Shown here: positions 8,204 to 17,511 of the stretch, one piece after another | How positions within the stretch are numbered: position 1 is the stretch's first letter | Layout of the letters: every line of letters begins with the position of its first letter | NCBI GenBank assembly: GCA_937880095.1 | Contig: CALFLK010000025.1 | Span: 124,001 to 188,000, forward strand | Reading direction: 5' to 3' | Source: an uncultured Faecalibacterium sp. | GTDB taxonomy: Bacteria; Bacillota; Clostridia; Oscillospirales; Ruminococcaceae | DNA: 64,000 nt | The notes under the pieces: generated by a model | What the model was told of the DNA's origin: nothing | Seen by the model: the letters and a program-made list of their open reading frames with translations, nothing else | The model's database searches: none | Made by a program: the position numbers and the translations under genes

Positions 8204-9061
8204 TTATTTGCGTGCTTTTTGTTTTTTCTCCAAGATTTCCTGCACCTGCTGCTGGGTCAAATTCGTCAGCGGTTTCGGTGCTGTATTGCCCTTACGCAAT
8301 GCCAGATGCCAAGTAGAAAGCCCAATCCATTTGCCCAGTTTATAGCCGGTATGAGGGGTTCGTCCCTCACACACGAAGCCGTATTTTTGGTGAAATGCTT
8401 CGCTGGCAGGATTAGGGTCGGCAATCAGTGCATATACATTCCATACGCCCTGCTGCCGCAGCATCTCTAAAAGCGGAGGATACAGCGCATTCCCTACGCC
8501 CATACCACGGGCATCCGGTGCGCAGTAAATGGTGATTTCTCGATCCCAGTCAAAAGCTTCCCGCTCGTGCCAGCGATGCACGCAGGCAAAGCCCATCAAG
8601 CGACCTGCACCATCTCGTGCCAGCAGCATCGGCGCAACCGCCAAGGTACCTGCCACCCATTTTTCATACTGGGGCAGGGTAGACGGCGTAATTTGGAAGG
8701 TCGCACGGCTGTTTTCCACATACCAGTTATACAGCGACAAAATGTCGGCAGTGTCTGCCTGTGTGGCAACCGAAAGCCGTGGGCGGCGGTTTTCCGCCCA
8801 AGATGCGCACAGCGCTTCTTTTTTTGCCTTGGGCAATTTTTTGATAGCGGCTTCCCGCTTCAAAGCAGCCGATTTATCGGACAGCTGTTCCAGATAGGCA
8901 AAGCCTTCGGGTGGAAATGCGTGGGTAAACTTGGCACCGCCCTGTCCGTTTTTGTGGGCGTACAGCCGAGCTGGTGGGTCATCCGTCCAGCCGGTATACA
9001 GTCGGTCGCCCTCGCAGCGCAGCATATAGACGAATGCGGGGTGCTGGCTTTGGGTTTCCAT
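8204..9061 (-). CDS. Fusion of GIY-YIG nuclease and GNAT acetyltransferase
   Basis: A 285-residue protein made of two unrelated domains. Residues about 8-85 are a GIY-YIG domain of the UPF0213/YhbQ type (FVYMLRC, LYTGWT, an Arg in PPARLYAH, and a helix with KREAAIKKL). Residues about 95-260 are a GNAT N-acetyltransferase of the phosphinothricin-acetyltransferase type (motif A near RGMGVGNAL, then HQKYGFVCEGR). The join is in one uninterrupted frame. The start has AGGAGG upstream. It lies 35 bases after the MYG1 gene, so the two are probably co-transcribed. Substrates are unknown; a frameshift making the fusion artificial would have to be excluded in relatives. Confidence 0.85.
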   Translation of the reverse strand: METQSQHPAFVYMLRCEGDRLYTGWTDDPPARLYAHKNGQGGAKFTHAFPPEGFAYLEQLSDKSAALKREAAIKKLPKAKKEALCASWAENRRPRLSVATQADTADILSLYNWYVENSRATFQITPSTLPQYEKWVAGTLAVAPMLLARDGAGRLMGFACVHRWHEREAFDWDREITIYCAPDARGMGVGNALYPPLLEMLRQQGVWNVYALIADPNPASEAFHQKYGFVCEGRTPHTGYKLGKWIGLSTWHLALRKGNTAPKPLTNLTQQQVQEILEKKQKARK

Positions 9062-9096
9062 GGGCAGCTCCTCCTTTTTCCGGGCAATCAAATCGC

Positions 9097-9924
9097 TTAC
9101 AGGCGACCGTTATTGCGCAGCACCTGACGGCAGGCTTCGATTGCCTGCTCCTTGGTGTCGGCAGTAATCAAAAAGCGGCTTGCATGGCAGAAACGGATGC
9201 CTTCCAGACCACTCTTCTGTGCAATGACCTCCGGGGTCTGACCTGCCCAAGAAGCCGGGAACGGCAGCTTGCTGCGCTTGGTTTTGCGGTCATTCACACA
9301 CTGTGCGCTCCAACCGCCGCGCTGGCTGGGATATACCACAAACAGCGCATCGGTGCGGTACAGACCGTTTTTCCAAGGCAGGTAGCAAGGCAGTACCACG
9401 ATGCCATTCTGGCTTTCCCGGTAAGCAGCCTGCACCTTGTCGTCTGCACGGTTTACCGCACGGGCAGATTCAATCTGACGCTCCAGAATCTGGCGTGCCA
9501 CTGCAACCGCCTGGAAGAAGCATTCGTCGCTGTTCTGATCCGAATCCCAAACCGGGTTAAAGAAACCGATGGCATCGCACAGGCTGTTCTGCTCGCCGGT
9601 GTTGTCGTTCAAATCCAGCGGCTGAATAAAGTTTTCATCAATCAGACGTGCCTGATTTTCGCCTACCAGACCCGGTCCCAGCACCTGCCACAGCAGACCG
9701 AAAGCAGCGTACGGCACACCGTTTGCACGGTACTCGCGAGGCTCCTGATGGTGGTCAAACATACCAAAGCCGACATCATATACAATGCCGTCAAAATCAT
9801 CCGGCACGGTGAAACCGCGGGTGATCTGGATGTCGGGGCGAATAATCTGCAAAAGCGCCGTGGAGAACACGTCGTCTGCATGGAATTTACCGCCATGGGT
9901 AAAGCCGGTTGCGGGAATTTTCAT
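9097..9924 (-). CDS. MYG1 family protein
   Basis: A 275-residue protein of the MYG1/UPF0160 family, recognisable by TGFTHGGKFHADDV near the start and DVGFGMFDHHQ, which supply His and Asp metal ligands similar to the DHH phosphoesterases. Eukaryotic MYG1 is a 3'-5' exoribonuclease; bacterial members are largely uncharacterised. The ATG is preceded by AGGAGGT. It is the first gene of a probable two-gene unit with the GIY-YIG/GNAT fusion and is divergent from the cell-wall amidase. Confidence 0.85.
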   Translation of the reverse strand: MKIPATGFTHGGKFHADDVFSTALLQIIRPDIQITRGFTVPDDFDGIVYDVGFGMFDHHQEPREYRANGVPYAAFGLLWQVLGPGLVGENQARLIDENFIQPLDLNDNTGEQNSLCDAIGFFNPVWDSDQNSDECFFQAVAVARQILERQIESARAVNRADDKVQAAYRESQNGIVVLPCYLPWKNGLYRTDALFVVYPSQRGGWSAQCVNDRKTKRSKLPFPASWAGQTPEVIAQKSGLEGIRFCHASRFLITADTKEQAIEACRQVLRNNGRL

Positions 9925-9999
9925 GGTAGAACCTCCTGGGTAAAGCGGCAAATGCCGCAGTTATCATTTTCAGCAGGGCTGTACCCCGCGTAACATCTT

Positions 10000-10029
10000 A
10001 TATTAGCACACTCCGCGCAGCAGACGCAA
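10000..10029 (-). promoter_or_regulatory. Possible promoter of the MYG1 unit
   Basis: TTGCGT and TAATAT, 18 bases apart, reading leftward; moderate match. Confidence 0.4.
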
Positions 10030-10120
10030 GCACACCCGAAAGCGGTTTTGTGTCGATTTCTGCCGCATCCTGTGTTACAATACTGGTAATCTATTTTATC
10101 GTTTCCAAGGAGGTGCCCCT

Positions 10121-12319
10121 ATGCGTTCTTCCACCCATGCCCATGCGCATCACGCCGCTGCGCAAAAGAGAAAATCCTCGCACAGCGGTACATTTTTTCT
10201 GACTGCGCTTTTGGTTCTGATTCTGATTGCCGTGGTGCTGTTTGTATTTCAGCCCACGGAAAAAGCCCTGCCTGTGCCGGAGCAGCCCCGCATTGTGCGT
10301 CTGGACGCCGGCTGGACCGATCAACTGGTCCAATGCGGCAACGACAAAGCCGTGAAAGCCTTTATCGACCAGACCATTGATGAAATTGCGGCGACTCCGT
10401 TCGGTATCAATGCTGTTGTTTGGGACGGCAAAACCCCGGACGGCGAAGCCCTGTTTATTGACGACACCAAAACGCTGCCGCACGCAGCCTTTTTGTCTGA
10501 CCGCTTCGATGCGATGGATTATCTGCTTCATTCCGCTGAAAAAGCAGACTTGACCGTTTATCTGGAAAGCCTGCTGCCGAACCCCGAAGACGAAGTTATC
10601 ACAGATCTGGCAGAAAAACATGAAATGCCGCTGCTTTCACCCAATGTTCTAAGCAGCCAGACCCCCGGCTGGGAATCCGGTGAAGTGCAGCTGCTGGATG
10701 CCTCTGCTGGCGGTGAACGTGCTGCACTGGCTTTACAGCAGGGCAGCACCGCTGCCGGTGTCATGCTGGGCGACTGGAGCGTCCTGCGCCAAGACCCTTC
10801 CGAGGCAGTTCTGTTCAACGCATTTTTAGACGGCACGCTGGACGACCCCACGCAGGCATGGGCAGGCAAAGAACTTGCTCAGACTTTGGCGGTTACTTAT
10901 CCGCAGCACGATAACGCCAAACTGTACGACAAGAATGTTTTCCTGATGGGTACCAGCAACCCGGATGCTCCTTTGACTTTGAACGGTCAGCCGGTAGAGC
11001 GTTTTACCCAGCAGGGCAGCTGGGGTGTTTTGCTCCCGCTGGAATACGGCGACAACACATTCACGATGGAAAACGGCGGTGAACCGCTGGAATTCCACAT
11101 TGAAAAGCCCAAACCCGACCCCAACAAAAAGCCTGCTAAACCCGAACCGCCCCAGCCGGACGGCACCCCGGGCGAAGAAGCAATCGGCAAGAAAGTACAG
11201 GTCACCGATGCCATTGCCAGCGCACTGACCGAACCTTGGAAGTCCTCTTCCATTGAAGATACACTGTATCAGGGTGCTGTCGCTGAGGTTGTGGGTGTGA
11301 CTGAGTACCAGTCCGGCAACATTATGACCCACGCATACAAGCTGTCTACTGGCGGTTGGGTGCGCGCAAAGACCAGTACCATCGTGGACCTGCCGGATGC
11401 TGCTTTTACCGGCGCAACCATTTCTGAGGACGAAGCCAGCCGCAGCACGGTTCTGGAATTTACCGGAAACGGCACCCCTGCTGTATACCACACTTGGGAG
11501 GGCAACCAACTCACTCTGCGGCTGCTGAGCGCACAATGGAGTGGTACGCTGCCCGAAAGCGAACGCTTCACTGCTTCCATTGAACAACAGGACAAGGACC
11601 TCCTGCTGACCCTGAACTTCTCTGACGCAGACCCGCTGTACGGCTGGGCAGTCAACTACGAGGACGGTATCACCCGCCTGTACTTCAAGCACAAGCCCGT
11701 TCTGGCTGACGGCGCAAAGCCTTTGACTGGTCTAACCATCATGCTGGACCCCGGTCATGGTGAAGGCGACAACGGTGCAGTCGGCAGCGGTGGTCTTTCG
11801 GCGCCTGTAGAAAAAGACGCAAATCTTGCGCTTGCACTGGCAACCCGCACCCGTTTGGAACAGCTGGGCGCAACGGTTGTGATGACCCGCACGGAAGACA
11901 CCTTCCCCACGCTGGGCGACCGTGTTACTGCACTGAATACCCAGCACCCCGACCTGTTCATCTCGATTCACCACAACAGTATTGATTTGACGCGGGACGT
12001 AAACGGCGTGAACGGCACCGAAGCCTACTGGTTCTATGAAGAAGGCACCGAACTTGCCCGCCTGCTGACCGAAAATGTCACCAGCGCAATCAATGCGGTT
12101 CGCCCTGAACCTCATCAGGACCGGGGCAATTCCTACGGTTACTACTATGTGACCCGCTCCAACATCTGCCCCGCAACCCTTTTGGAAGCTGCGTTTATGA
12201 CCAACCCCGCCGACTACGAGCTTTCCATCAATTCGGATGTGATTTGGTCCGAAGCTGGCGGCATCGCAAGAGCTGTATATCAGTTTTTGCGGGAAGCTGC
12301 GCTGCCCACCGCCGCTTAA
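10121..12319 (+). CDS. Membrane-anchored N-acetylmuramoyl-L-alanine amidase
   Basis: A 732-residue cell-wall hydrolase. A basic, His-rich N-terminus is followed by one membrane segment (about residues 26-46), so the rest is extracytoplasmic. The last 190 residues are an Amidase_3 domain that cleaves the lactyl-peptide bond of peptidoglycan: zinc ligands in MLDPGHGEGD, VEKDAN and SIHHNS, and the catalytic Glu in LLEAAFM. The region after the anchor resembles part of a glycosidase-like TIM barrel (NAVVWDGKTPDG, SDRFDAMDYL), and the middle is a proline-rich linker plus beta-rich segments that may bind the wall. The ribosome site AAGGAGG is strong. Confidence 0.9.
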   Translation: MRSSTHAHAHHAAAQKRKSSHSGTFFLTALLVLILIAVVLFVFQPTEKALPVPEQPRIVRLDAGWTDQLVQCGNDKAVKAFIDQTIDEIAATPFGINAVVWDGKTPDGEALFIDDTKTLPHAAFLSDRFDAMDYLLHSAEKADLTVYLESLLPNPEDEVITDLAEKHEMPLLSPNVLSSQTPGWESGEVQLLDASAGGERAALALQQGSTAAGVMLGDWSVLRQDPSEAVLFNAFLDGTLDDPTQAWAGKELAQTLAVTYPQHDNAKLYDKNVFLMGTSNPDAPLTLNGQPVERFTQQGSWGVLLPLEYGDNTFTMENGGEPLEFHIEKPKPDPNKKPAKPEPPQPDGTPGEEAIGKKVQVTDAIASALTEPWKSSSIEDTLYQGAVAEVVGVTEYQSGNIMTHAYKLSTGGWVRAKTSTIVDLPDAAFTGATISEDEASRSTVLEFTGNGTPAVYHTWEGNQLTLRLLSAQWSGTLPESERFTASIEQQDKDLLLTLNFSDADPLYGWAVNYEDGITRLYFKHKPVLADGAKPLTGLTIMLDPGHGEGDNGAVGSGGLSAPVEKDANLALALATRTRLEQLGATVVMTRTEDTFPTLGDRVTALNTQHPDLFISIHHNSIDLTRDVNGVNGTEAYWFYEEGTELARLLTENVTSAINAVRPEPHQDRGNSYGYYYVTRSNICPATLLEAAFMTNPADYELSINSDVIWSEAGGIARAVYQFLREAALPTAA

Positions 12320-12335
12320 ATCCACAAAAACAAAG

Positions 12336-12366
12336 AATGCCGCCCGCAGGTCGGGCGGCATTTTTG
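12336..12366 (+). terminator. Terminator of the amidase gene
   Basis: Perfect stem AATGCCGCCCG with complement, followed by TTTTT. Confidence 0.9.
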
Positions 12367-12418
12367 TTGGCAAAAAAGCACATCTTTTCGCACAAGCGCG
12401 CCTTTTTTGCCGATTTTG

Positions 12419-12427
12419 TGCTATACT
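12419..12427 (+). promoter_or_regulatory. Possible extended -10 promoter
   Basis: TGCTATACT, an extended -10 element 40 bases before the HAD gene; no convincing -35. Confidence 0.4.
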
Positions 12428-12467
12428 AATACACTGACGATATCATCAAAGTGAGTAGGAGACTATC

Positions 12468-13124
12468 ATGGTAGAAGCGGTTATTTTTGATATGGACGGC
12501 TTGATGTTCGACACCGAAAGTGTCTGGACTTCTTTGTGGGAACCGGTTTTGAAAACCTTCGGTATTCCGCTGCCCGTCGGGCTTGCTGACGCAACCCGCG
12601 GTACGGCAGGCGTACAGCTGCGCAATATTGTGGGGCAATACTGTGGACCCGACCACGACCCGCAGGAAATTCTGGAAGAAATGTGGCGTCAGGGTGATTT
12701 GGTTTTTGCCAAGGGTGTTGCCAAAAAGCCCGGTCTGGATGCGCTGCTGAGCTGGTTGAAAGAACATAATATCCCGGTTGCTGTTGCAAGCAGCAGCCTG
12801 CCCCATTACATCCATCAGAATTTGAAGAACGGCAACATTGAATCGTACTTTTCTACGATTGTCAGCGGCGATATGATTGAGCATTCCAAGCCCGCACCGG
12901 ATATCTTCCTGAAGGCTGCTGCGCTTCTGGGTGCAGACCGCCATCACACGCTGGTTTTGGAAGACAGCTACAACGGCGTGCGCGCGGGTCGTGCCGGTGA
13001 TTTTATTACCGTCATGGTTCCGGATCTGATGCCGGCAAACGAAGAAATGGCAAGACTGTACGACGCTTGCTGCAAAGATTTGTTTGAGGTGCGTGACCTG
13101 CTGGAGCAGGGTAAGCTGGGCTGA
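12468..13124 (+). CDS. HAD superfamily phosphatase/phosphomutase
   Basis: A 218-residue HAD hydrolase of the beta-phosphoglucomutase-like group. Motif I is DMDGLMFDTE (nucleophile Asp8, acid/base Asp10), motif II is the serine run in VASSSL, and motifs III/IV are KPAPDIFL and LEDSYNGV. The alpha-helical cap lies between motifs I and II, as in subfamily IA enzymes acting on sugar phosphates or other small phosphoesters; the exact substrate is not readable. The ribosome site is TAGGAGA. It stands alone between terminators. Confidence 0.88.
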   Translation: MVEAVIFDMDGLMFDTESVWTSLWEPVLKTFGIPLPVGLADATRGTAGVQLRNIVGQYCGPDHDPQEILEEMWRQGDLVFAKGVAKKPGLDALLSWLKEHNIPVAVASSSLPHYIHQNLKNGNIESYFSTIVSGDMIEHSKPAPDIFLKAAALLGADRHHTLVLEDSYNGVRAGRAGDFITVMVPDLMPANEEMARLYDACCKDLFEVRDLLEQGKLG

Positions 13125-13157
13125 TTTGCCCCCAGTAAGAGATAAGGTTTATACAAT

Positions 13158-13197
13158 AAAAAGAGGTGCGTATCCACTGAGATACGCACCTCTTTTT
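13158..13197. terminator. Bidirectional intrinsic terminator
   Basis: A 17-bp perfect stem from AAAAAGAGGTGCGTATC and its complement between convergent genes, with A and T tracts at the two ends. Confidence 0.93.
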
Positions 13198-13232
13198 CCT
13201 TACTTTTGAAAGCGCACTTACGGTTTCGCGCA

Positions 13233-13811
13233 TCAAACGCTTTCTGTTTCATCTATGCACTCTGTGATTACTCGGCACCGTAAGCCGGTCATAATCGCAT
13301 CATCCAGCCACATGGTATACACGGTAAAGCGCTGGGTTGTGATATCTTGCACATTTTGCAAATTTTCAATCACATACACCCCATGCTGCTCGCACAGTCG
13401 GTCTGCTGCTTCGTGTTCGCTATGCTGCCGAATGCCCGGGCAATCCACACCGACAAAGCGGATTTTCTTCTCTGCCAATTTGCGAATCAGTGCCTGCGAA
13501 AGCTGCGGATGATCTTCAAAATAGGCAGGTTCGCCATACGGATGTGCCTCCATGCGACCGGTACGGAAAAGGACAAAATCGTTTTCCTTCACCAAATCGA
13601 GGGAAATATCCTCCGGCATCACTTCGGGATAGGCACGCACATCAAACAAAACACCCTCGGACTTAAAATACTCCAGCGGAATTTTGCTTTTTTCGTAGGT
13701 ATCCAGATGCGTTCCCACATGACCCATCGCGATATGGGGATTATCCTGCGATTTTGCCCACAACATCTGCGGGCTGTCCTGAGAAACTACTGTCGTTAAA
13801 TCCACAAACAT
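13233..13811 (-). CDS. Cyclase family protein (kynurenine-formamidase-like)
   Basis: A 192-residue metal-dependent hydrolase of the cyclase/KynB family. The signature HxGTHxD is present as HVGTHLDT and the second metal-site region as GVDCPGIRQHSEHEAAD. Members hydrolyse formamides or cyclise precursors; no tryptophan-degradation genes lie nearby, so kynurenine formamidase activity is not implied. A ribosome site AGAGGA precedes the ATG. It follows the NusG-II protein gene by 41 bases on the same strand, so the two may be co-transcribed. Confidence 0.82.
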   Translation of the reverse strand: MFVDLTTVVSQDSPQMLWAKSQDNPHIAMGHVGTHLDTYEKSKIPLEYFKSEGVLFDVRAYPEVMPEDISLDLVKENDFVLFRTGRMEAHPYGEPAYFEDHPQLSQALIRKLAEKKIRFVGVDCPGIRQHSEHEAADRLCEQHGVYVIENLQNVQDITTQRFTVYTMWLDDAIMTGLRCRVITECIDETESV

Positions 13812-13852
13812 ATCTACATTCCTCTTTATAAACAGCTGATTGCCGTTCTCTT

Positions 13853-14251
13853 TTACTGGAAATGCCGCAAATCGCCCTTTTCCTCAATGGACAAGAACAC
13901 GCCGTTCGGCACACAGGATGCAAACGCCAGATGTCGATTCAGCCAGCCAAAGCCTTCGCATACATGGTCGGGGCAAGGGCTGTTGACGAAAGCCGCCGCA
14001 CCGTCTTTGATCTGAATATGTACGGTGTCGAATACCGTTTCAATATCGTAAGTTTTGTCCTCATCCAGCGGAAGAATCATCTGCTGGGAGCCGTTTTTGC
14101 CTTCGTACTGCACAAATGCGCACAGCTCGTGGGCATCCTTCTGATGCAGCCAGTACCAGCCAGCCAGTGCTGCTGCCAGAACCAACACAACCACCACAAA
14201 AATCAAGTTCATTTTCTTGCCGCTTACGGGCTTTTTCTCTTTTGCTTCCAC
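13853..14251 (-). CDS. NusG domain II-containing membrane protein
   Basis: A 132-residue protein with one N-terminal membrane segment (about residues 15-32) and an extracytoplasmic NusG-domain-II fold, recognised by the ending FVNSPCPDHVCEGFGWL followed by a second Cys and PNGVF. These small proteins are common beside respiratory or thiol-redox genes in Firmicutes; the paired cysteines suggest a redox or metal role that is not established. The start is a GTG with AAAGGA upstream. The terminator at 14288-14319 separates it from trigger factor. Confidence 0.82.
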   Translation of the reverse strand: MEAKEKKPVSGKKMNLIFVVVVLVLAAALAGWYWLHQKDAHELCAFVQYEGKNGSQQMILPLDEDKTYDIETVFDTVHIQIKDGAAAFVNSPCPDHVCEGFGWLNRHLAFASCVPNGVFLSIEEKGDLRHFQ

Positions 14252-14287
14252 TGAAGAATTCCTTTCTATGATACAAGCTTTTTACAG

Positions 14288-14319
14288 AAAAATGCTCGCC
14301 GGAAAAATCCGGCGAGCAT
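14288..14319 (-). terminator. Terminator of tig
   Basis: Perfect stem ATGCTCGCCGGA with complement and a TTTTT tail on the minus strand, 14 bases after the tig stop. Confidence 0.9.
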
Positions 14320-14333
14320 GATGAAAGCAGTGC

Positions 14334-15626
14334 TTACTCCTCGATGGTGCTATGTGCCCAGACATATTCGCGGGCACGGTCCAGCGCCATATCGTGGCGC
14401 AGGTGCTTAACAAAAGGCTGTGCCTTGTATTCTTCCACCGTTTTCTTTACCTTTTCTGCGCGCGCTGCAATCTCAGCGTCCATCTCGGCATCGGTGGGTA
14501 CCAGACCCTTTTCCTGTGCCAGCAGCTCCAGCGCAAAGCTGGTACGCATTTCCAGCGCACCACGCTGACGCAGATGTGCGTCAAACTCTTCCTTGGTGCG
14601 GCGGGTACGCTGCAAGAACTGACCCAATGTAGTGCGCATCATCTGCAGCTGGATTTGGAACTGGTTCATCTTCTTCTGATAAGCTTCTTCCAGCAGCGGG
14701 GTGGGCAGCTCACCTTCGCAAGCCTGACCCAGCTGATCCAGCAGCTGGCCGCGTGCAATGTTCATTGCATTGCTGCGGCGGCCTTCTTCCATCTTAGCGC
14801 GAACCTGTGCGCGGTATTCTTCCATGGTATCCACGCCGCCGACCTTCTTGGCAAAGTCTGCGTTCAGTGCGGGGATCTGGCGCACATTTACGCTGTGCAG
14901 CACAATGTGGAACACAGCTTCCTTGCCAGCCAGCTCACGCGCCTGATAATTGGCAGGGAAGGTGACAGTGATGTCGAACTCCTCACCTGCGCTGTGACCC
15001 AGAATGCCTTCTTCAAAGCCGGGAATCATACGACCTGCACCCAGCGGGATCTGCGCATTCTTTGCGCTGCCACCCTGGAATGCTTCGCCATTCAGGTAGC
15101 CGGTATAATCTGCAATCGCAATATTGCCCTTGACTGCCGGACCCTTGTGGGGAACCAGATCTACATTTGCGCTGCGGGTGCGCTCGATCTGCTGGTCCAC
15201 ATCTTTTTCTGCTACGGGGATGGGCTCGCACTTTGCAGTAAATCCTTCGGTGCGGGTCAGGGTCAGTTCGGGGCGCAGGGCAGCGGTAGCGCAAGCGACA
15301 AAGCCATCTTCTTTATTGACGCTGATCAGATCGTAGGCGGGCTCGGTAACAAAATCAAACTTGTTCTTCTCCACCTCTGCATCAATCAGGGGCTGAACCT
15401 GTGCGTCCATCACGTCATTGATGGCATCATACCAGAAGACGTGCTCGCCCTTTTCTGCTTCAATGGCGGCACGGTCTGCTTCGCCCTTTTCAAAGCCCTG
15501 GACAGTGTAATCTCCACGGGTGCGCTCGTAGACAGCCTGTGCTGCATTTTCCAGCTCTGCTGCATCCGCAGTAAAGGTCATTTTGACCACATATTTTTCC
15601 GGGTATTCCAGTTTTTCCAGTTTCAT
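14334..15626 (-). CDS. tig: Trigger factor
   Basis: A 430-residue ribosome-associated chaperone and peptidyl-prolyl isomerase. The N-terminal ribosome-binding domain carries VQGFEKGEADR (the usual loop is GFRKGK), the FKBP domain is clear in the middle (GNIAIADYTGYLNGEAF through GKEAVFHIVLHSV), and the long helical C-terminal substrate-binding domain follows. Length is normal. I chose the ATG preceded by GGAGGA; the open frame extends 47 codons further upstream but into AT-rich promoter-like sequence. No clpX or clpP follows, unlike in many Firmicutes. The ribosome-contact motif being GFEKGE is a slight deviation. Confidence 0.93.
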   Translation of the reverse strand: MKLEKLEYPEKYVVKMTFTADAAELENAAQAVYERTRGDYTVQGFEKGEADRAAIEAEKGEHVFWYDAINDVMDAQVQPLIDAEVEKNKFDFVTEPAYDLISVNKEDGFVACATAALRPELTLTRTEGFTAKCEPIPVAEKDVDQQIERTRSANVDLVPHKGPAVKGNIAIADYTGYLNGEAFQGGSAKNAQIPLGAGRMIPGFEEGILGHSAGEEFDITVTFPANYQARELAGKEAVFHIVLHSVNVRQIPALNADFAKKVGGVDTMEEYRAQVRAKMEEGRRSNAMNIARGQLLDQLGQACEGELPTPLLEEAYQKKMNQFQIQLQMMRTTLGQFLQRTRRTKEEFDAHLRQRGALEMRTSFALELLAQEKGLVPTDAEMDAEIAARAEKVKKTVEEYKAQPFVKHLRHDMALDRAREYVWAHSTIEE

Positions 15627-15851
15627 GGATGACGTCCTCCGTAAACCTGCCTGAGGCAGGTATTTTTGCTTTTTTTGTTGTGTGCCATAGCACACAGAAA
15701 GAATCACCCAAAAGGCGATTTTTCTGAATATTTCAAAGCATATTATAGTTATTATAGCACAATCCAAAAAAAAGCGGTATAATAAATCAAAAGAATTGCC
15801 TTATATACAGGCATTTTTGCATTTTATCGACCATTCGCCAAGGAGGACAGA

Positions 15852-16520
15852 ATGCGCTTATTTGATGTTTTGGGTCCGGTTATGATCGGTCCTTCCTCCA
15901 GCCATACGGCGGGCGCTGCCCGCATCGGCTATACAGCCCGCAAGCTGCTGGGGGAAACCCCTGTACGGGCTGAGGTTTATCTGCATGGCAGCTTTGCAAC
16001 GACCGGTCGCGGGCACGGAACAGACCGCGCCATCATTGCCGGTTTGCTAGGAATGCGCCCAGACGATGCCCGCCTGCCTGACAGCTTTTCTTTGGCACGG
16101 GAGGCAGGTCTGGAATTTTCCATCCATACCATCGAGCTGCGGGATGCCTACCCCAACACCGCCCAATTACGGCTGTGGGGCAGTGACGGTCGCCGGCTGG
16201 AGCTGCAGGCAGCTTCGATTGGCGGCGGACGCATCCGTGTCACCCATATCGACGGTGTTCCGGTAGATTTTGGCGGAGATACCAACACCATGATTATTCA
16301 CAACACCGACACCCCCGGCTATGTGGCGGAGGTCAGTACCGCTGTGTCCAATCAGGGGATCAACATTGCATCCATGCAGCTGTTCCGCGCAAGCCCCGGT
16401 GGTTATGCGGTTATGGTGCTGGAATGTGACCATCCGATTCCTGCCGAGCTGACTGAATCGCTGCGGCAGGTACCCGGTATTTTGAAAGTGACCAGCCTGA
16501 ATGTAGGGGAGGACCGCTGA
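15852..16520 (+). CDS. sdaAB: L-serine dehydratase, iron-sulfur-dependent, beta subunit
   Basis: A 222-residue beta subunit of the oxygen-sensitive [4Fe-4S] L-serine dehydratase that deaminates serine to pyruvate and ammonia. The start motif FDVLGPVMIGPSSSHTAGA is diagnostic, and the C-terminal 70 residues are an ACT domain (VSTAVSNQGINIASMQLFR), a likely serine-sensing region. AAGGAGG precedes the ATG. The stop overlaps the alpha-subunit start (TGATG), so the subunits are translated together. Confidence 0.95.
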   Translation: MRLFDVLGPVMIGPSSSHTAGAARIGYTARKLLGETPVRAEVYLHGSFATTGRGHGTDRAIIAGLLGMRPDDARLPDSFSLAREAGLEFSIHTIELRDAYPNTAQLRLWGSDGRRLELQAASIGGGRIRVTHIDGVPVDFGGDTNTMIIHNTDTPGYVAEVSTAVSNQGINIASMQLFRASPGGYAVMVLECDHPIPAELTESLRQVPGILKVTSLNVGEDR

Positions 16521-17392
16521 TGAGCTTTGTATCTGTATCCGAAATGCTGGCGGCCGTTTCGTCGGGTCGCGATCTGGCTCACACCATCATGGCAAGTGAT
16601 TTGGCGGAAAGCCGCATCACGGAGGAAGAATCTCAGGCACAGATGCGCCATCTGTGGCAGGTCATGCAGGCAACCAGCTTGCAGTATGACCCGGCACGCC
16701 GCAGCGCCAGCGGTCTGATCGGTGGCGACGGCGGAAAGCTGCTGGACGCTGCCGCACAGAACAGTCTGTTCGGCGGTGAATACCTGAATCATGTCATTGC
16801 CGAAGCCTTGAAAACCGCAGAATGCAACGCCTGTATGCAGCGCATCGTTGCTGCCCCTACAGCTGGCAGCTGCGGTGTTCTGCCCGCTGTGCTGCTGCCC
16901 TTGCGGGACTGCGGCTATACTGAACAGCAGTTCTGTGATGCTTTATATGTAGCAGCTGGTTTTGGTCAGGTAATTGCTGCACGCGCTACTCTGGCTGGTG
17001 CTGAGGGCGGCTGTCAGGCTGAAGTCGGCGCTGCCAGTGCAATGGCAGCTGCTGCGCTGGTTCAGCTGGGCGGTGGTACGCCCGATCAGTGCAGCCATGC
17101 CGCAGCTATGGCGCTCTCCGGGCTTCTGGGTCTGGTTTGTGACCCGGTAGCGGGTCTGGTGGAAATCCCGTGCGTAAAACGCAATGTGACTGGCGCTGTG
17201 AACGCCGTTGCTTGTGCCAACATGGCACTGGCTGGTATTCCCTTCCAGATTCCCTGCGACGAAGTGATTGACGCTATGGGACGCATCGGCAATCAGATGT
17301 CCTCTGATTTGAAAGAAACCGCTCAGGGTGGTCTGGCACAGACCCCCACCGGAAAAGCCATTGCCGAACAGATGGCTGGACAGGAACTGTAA
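16520..17392 (+). CDS. sdaAA: L-serine dehydratase, iron-sulfur-dependent, alpha subunit
   Basis: A 290-residue catalytic subunit. Cluster-ligand regions are visible: CNACMQRIVAAPTAGSCG near residue 98, EGGCQAEVG and the C-terminal CVKRN. With the beta subunit it feeds serine carbon into pyruvate, the hub also served by PFOR and pyruvate formate-lyase in this window. It overlaps the beta gene and ends just before a terminator pair. Confidence 0.95.
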   Translation: MSFVSVSEMLAAVSSGRDLAHTIMASDLAESRITEEESQAQMRHLWQVMQATSLQYDPARRSASGLIGGDGGKLLDAAAQNSLFGGEYLNHVIAEALKTAECNACMQRIVAAPTAGSCGVLPAVLLPLRDCGYTEQQFCDALYVAAGFGQVIAARATLAGAEGGCQAEVGAASAMAAAALVQLGGGTPDQCSHAAAMALSGLLGLVCDPVAGLVEIPCVKRNVTGAVNAVACANMALAGIPFQIPCDEVIDAMGRIGNQMSSDLKETAQGGLAQTPTGKAIAEQMAGQEL

Positions 17393-17398
17393 AAAAAA

Positions 17399-17445
17399 CA
17401 AATCCCTCCGCCTTGTGGTTTTATACCGCAGACGGGGGGATTTTT
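17399..17445 (+). terminator. Terminator of the serine dehydratase operon
   Basis: Outer stem AAATCCCTCCG/CGGGGGGATTT (wobble on the plus transcript) followed by TTTTT, seven bases after the stop. Confidence 0.75.
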
Positions 17446-17450
17446 CATGC

Positions 17451-17487
17451 AAAAACGGCGTCCGCAACAGACGGACGCCGCTTTTTT
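17451..17487. terminator. Bidirectional terminator
   Basis: Stem CGGCGTCCG/CGGACGCCG with T-runs in both directions; serves the NhaC-family gene on the minus strand and backs up the serine dehydratase terminator. Confidence 0.85.
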
Positions 17488-17511
17488 ATATGCTCAAGTT
17501 ATTTCAGGAAA

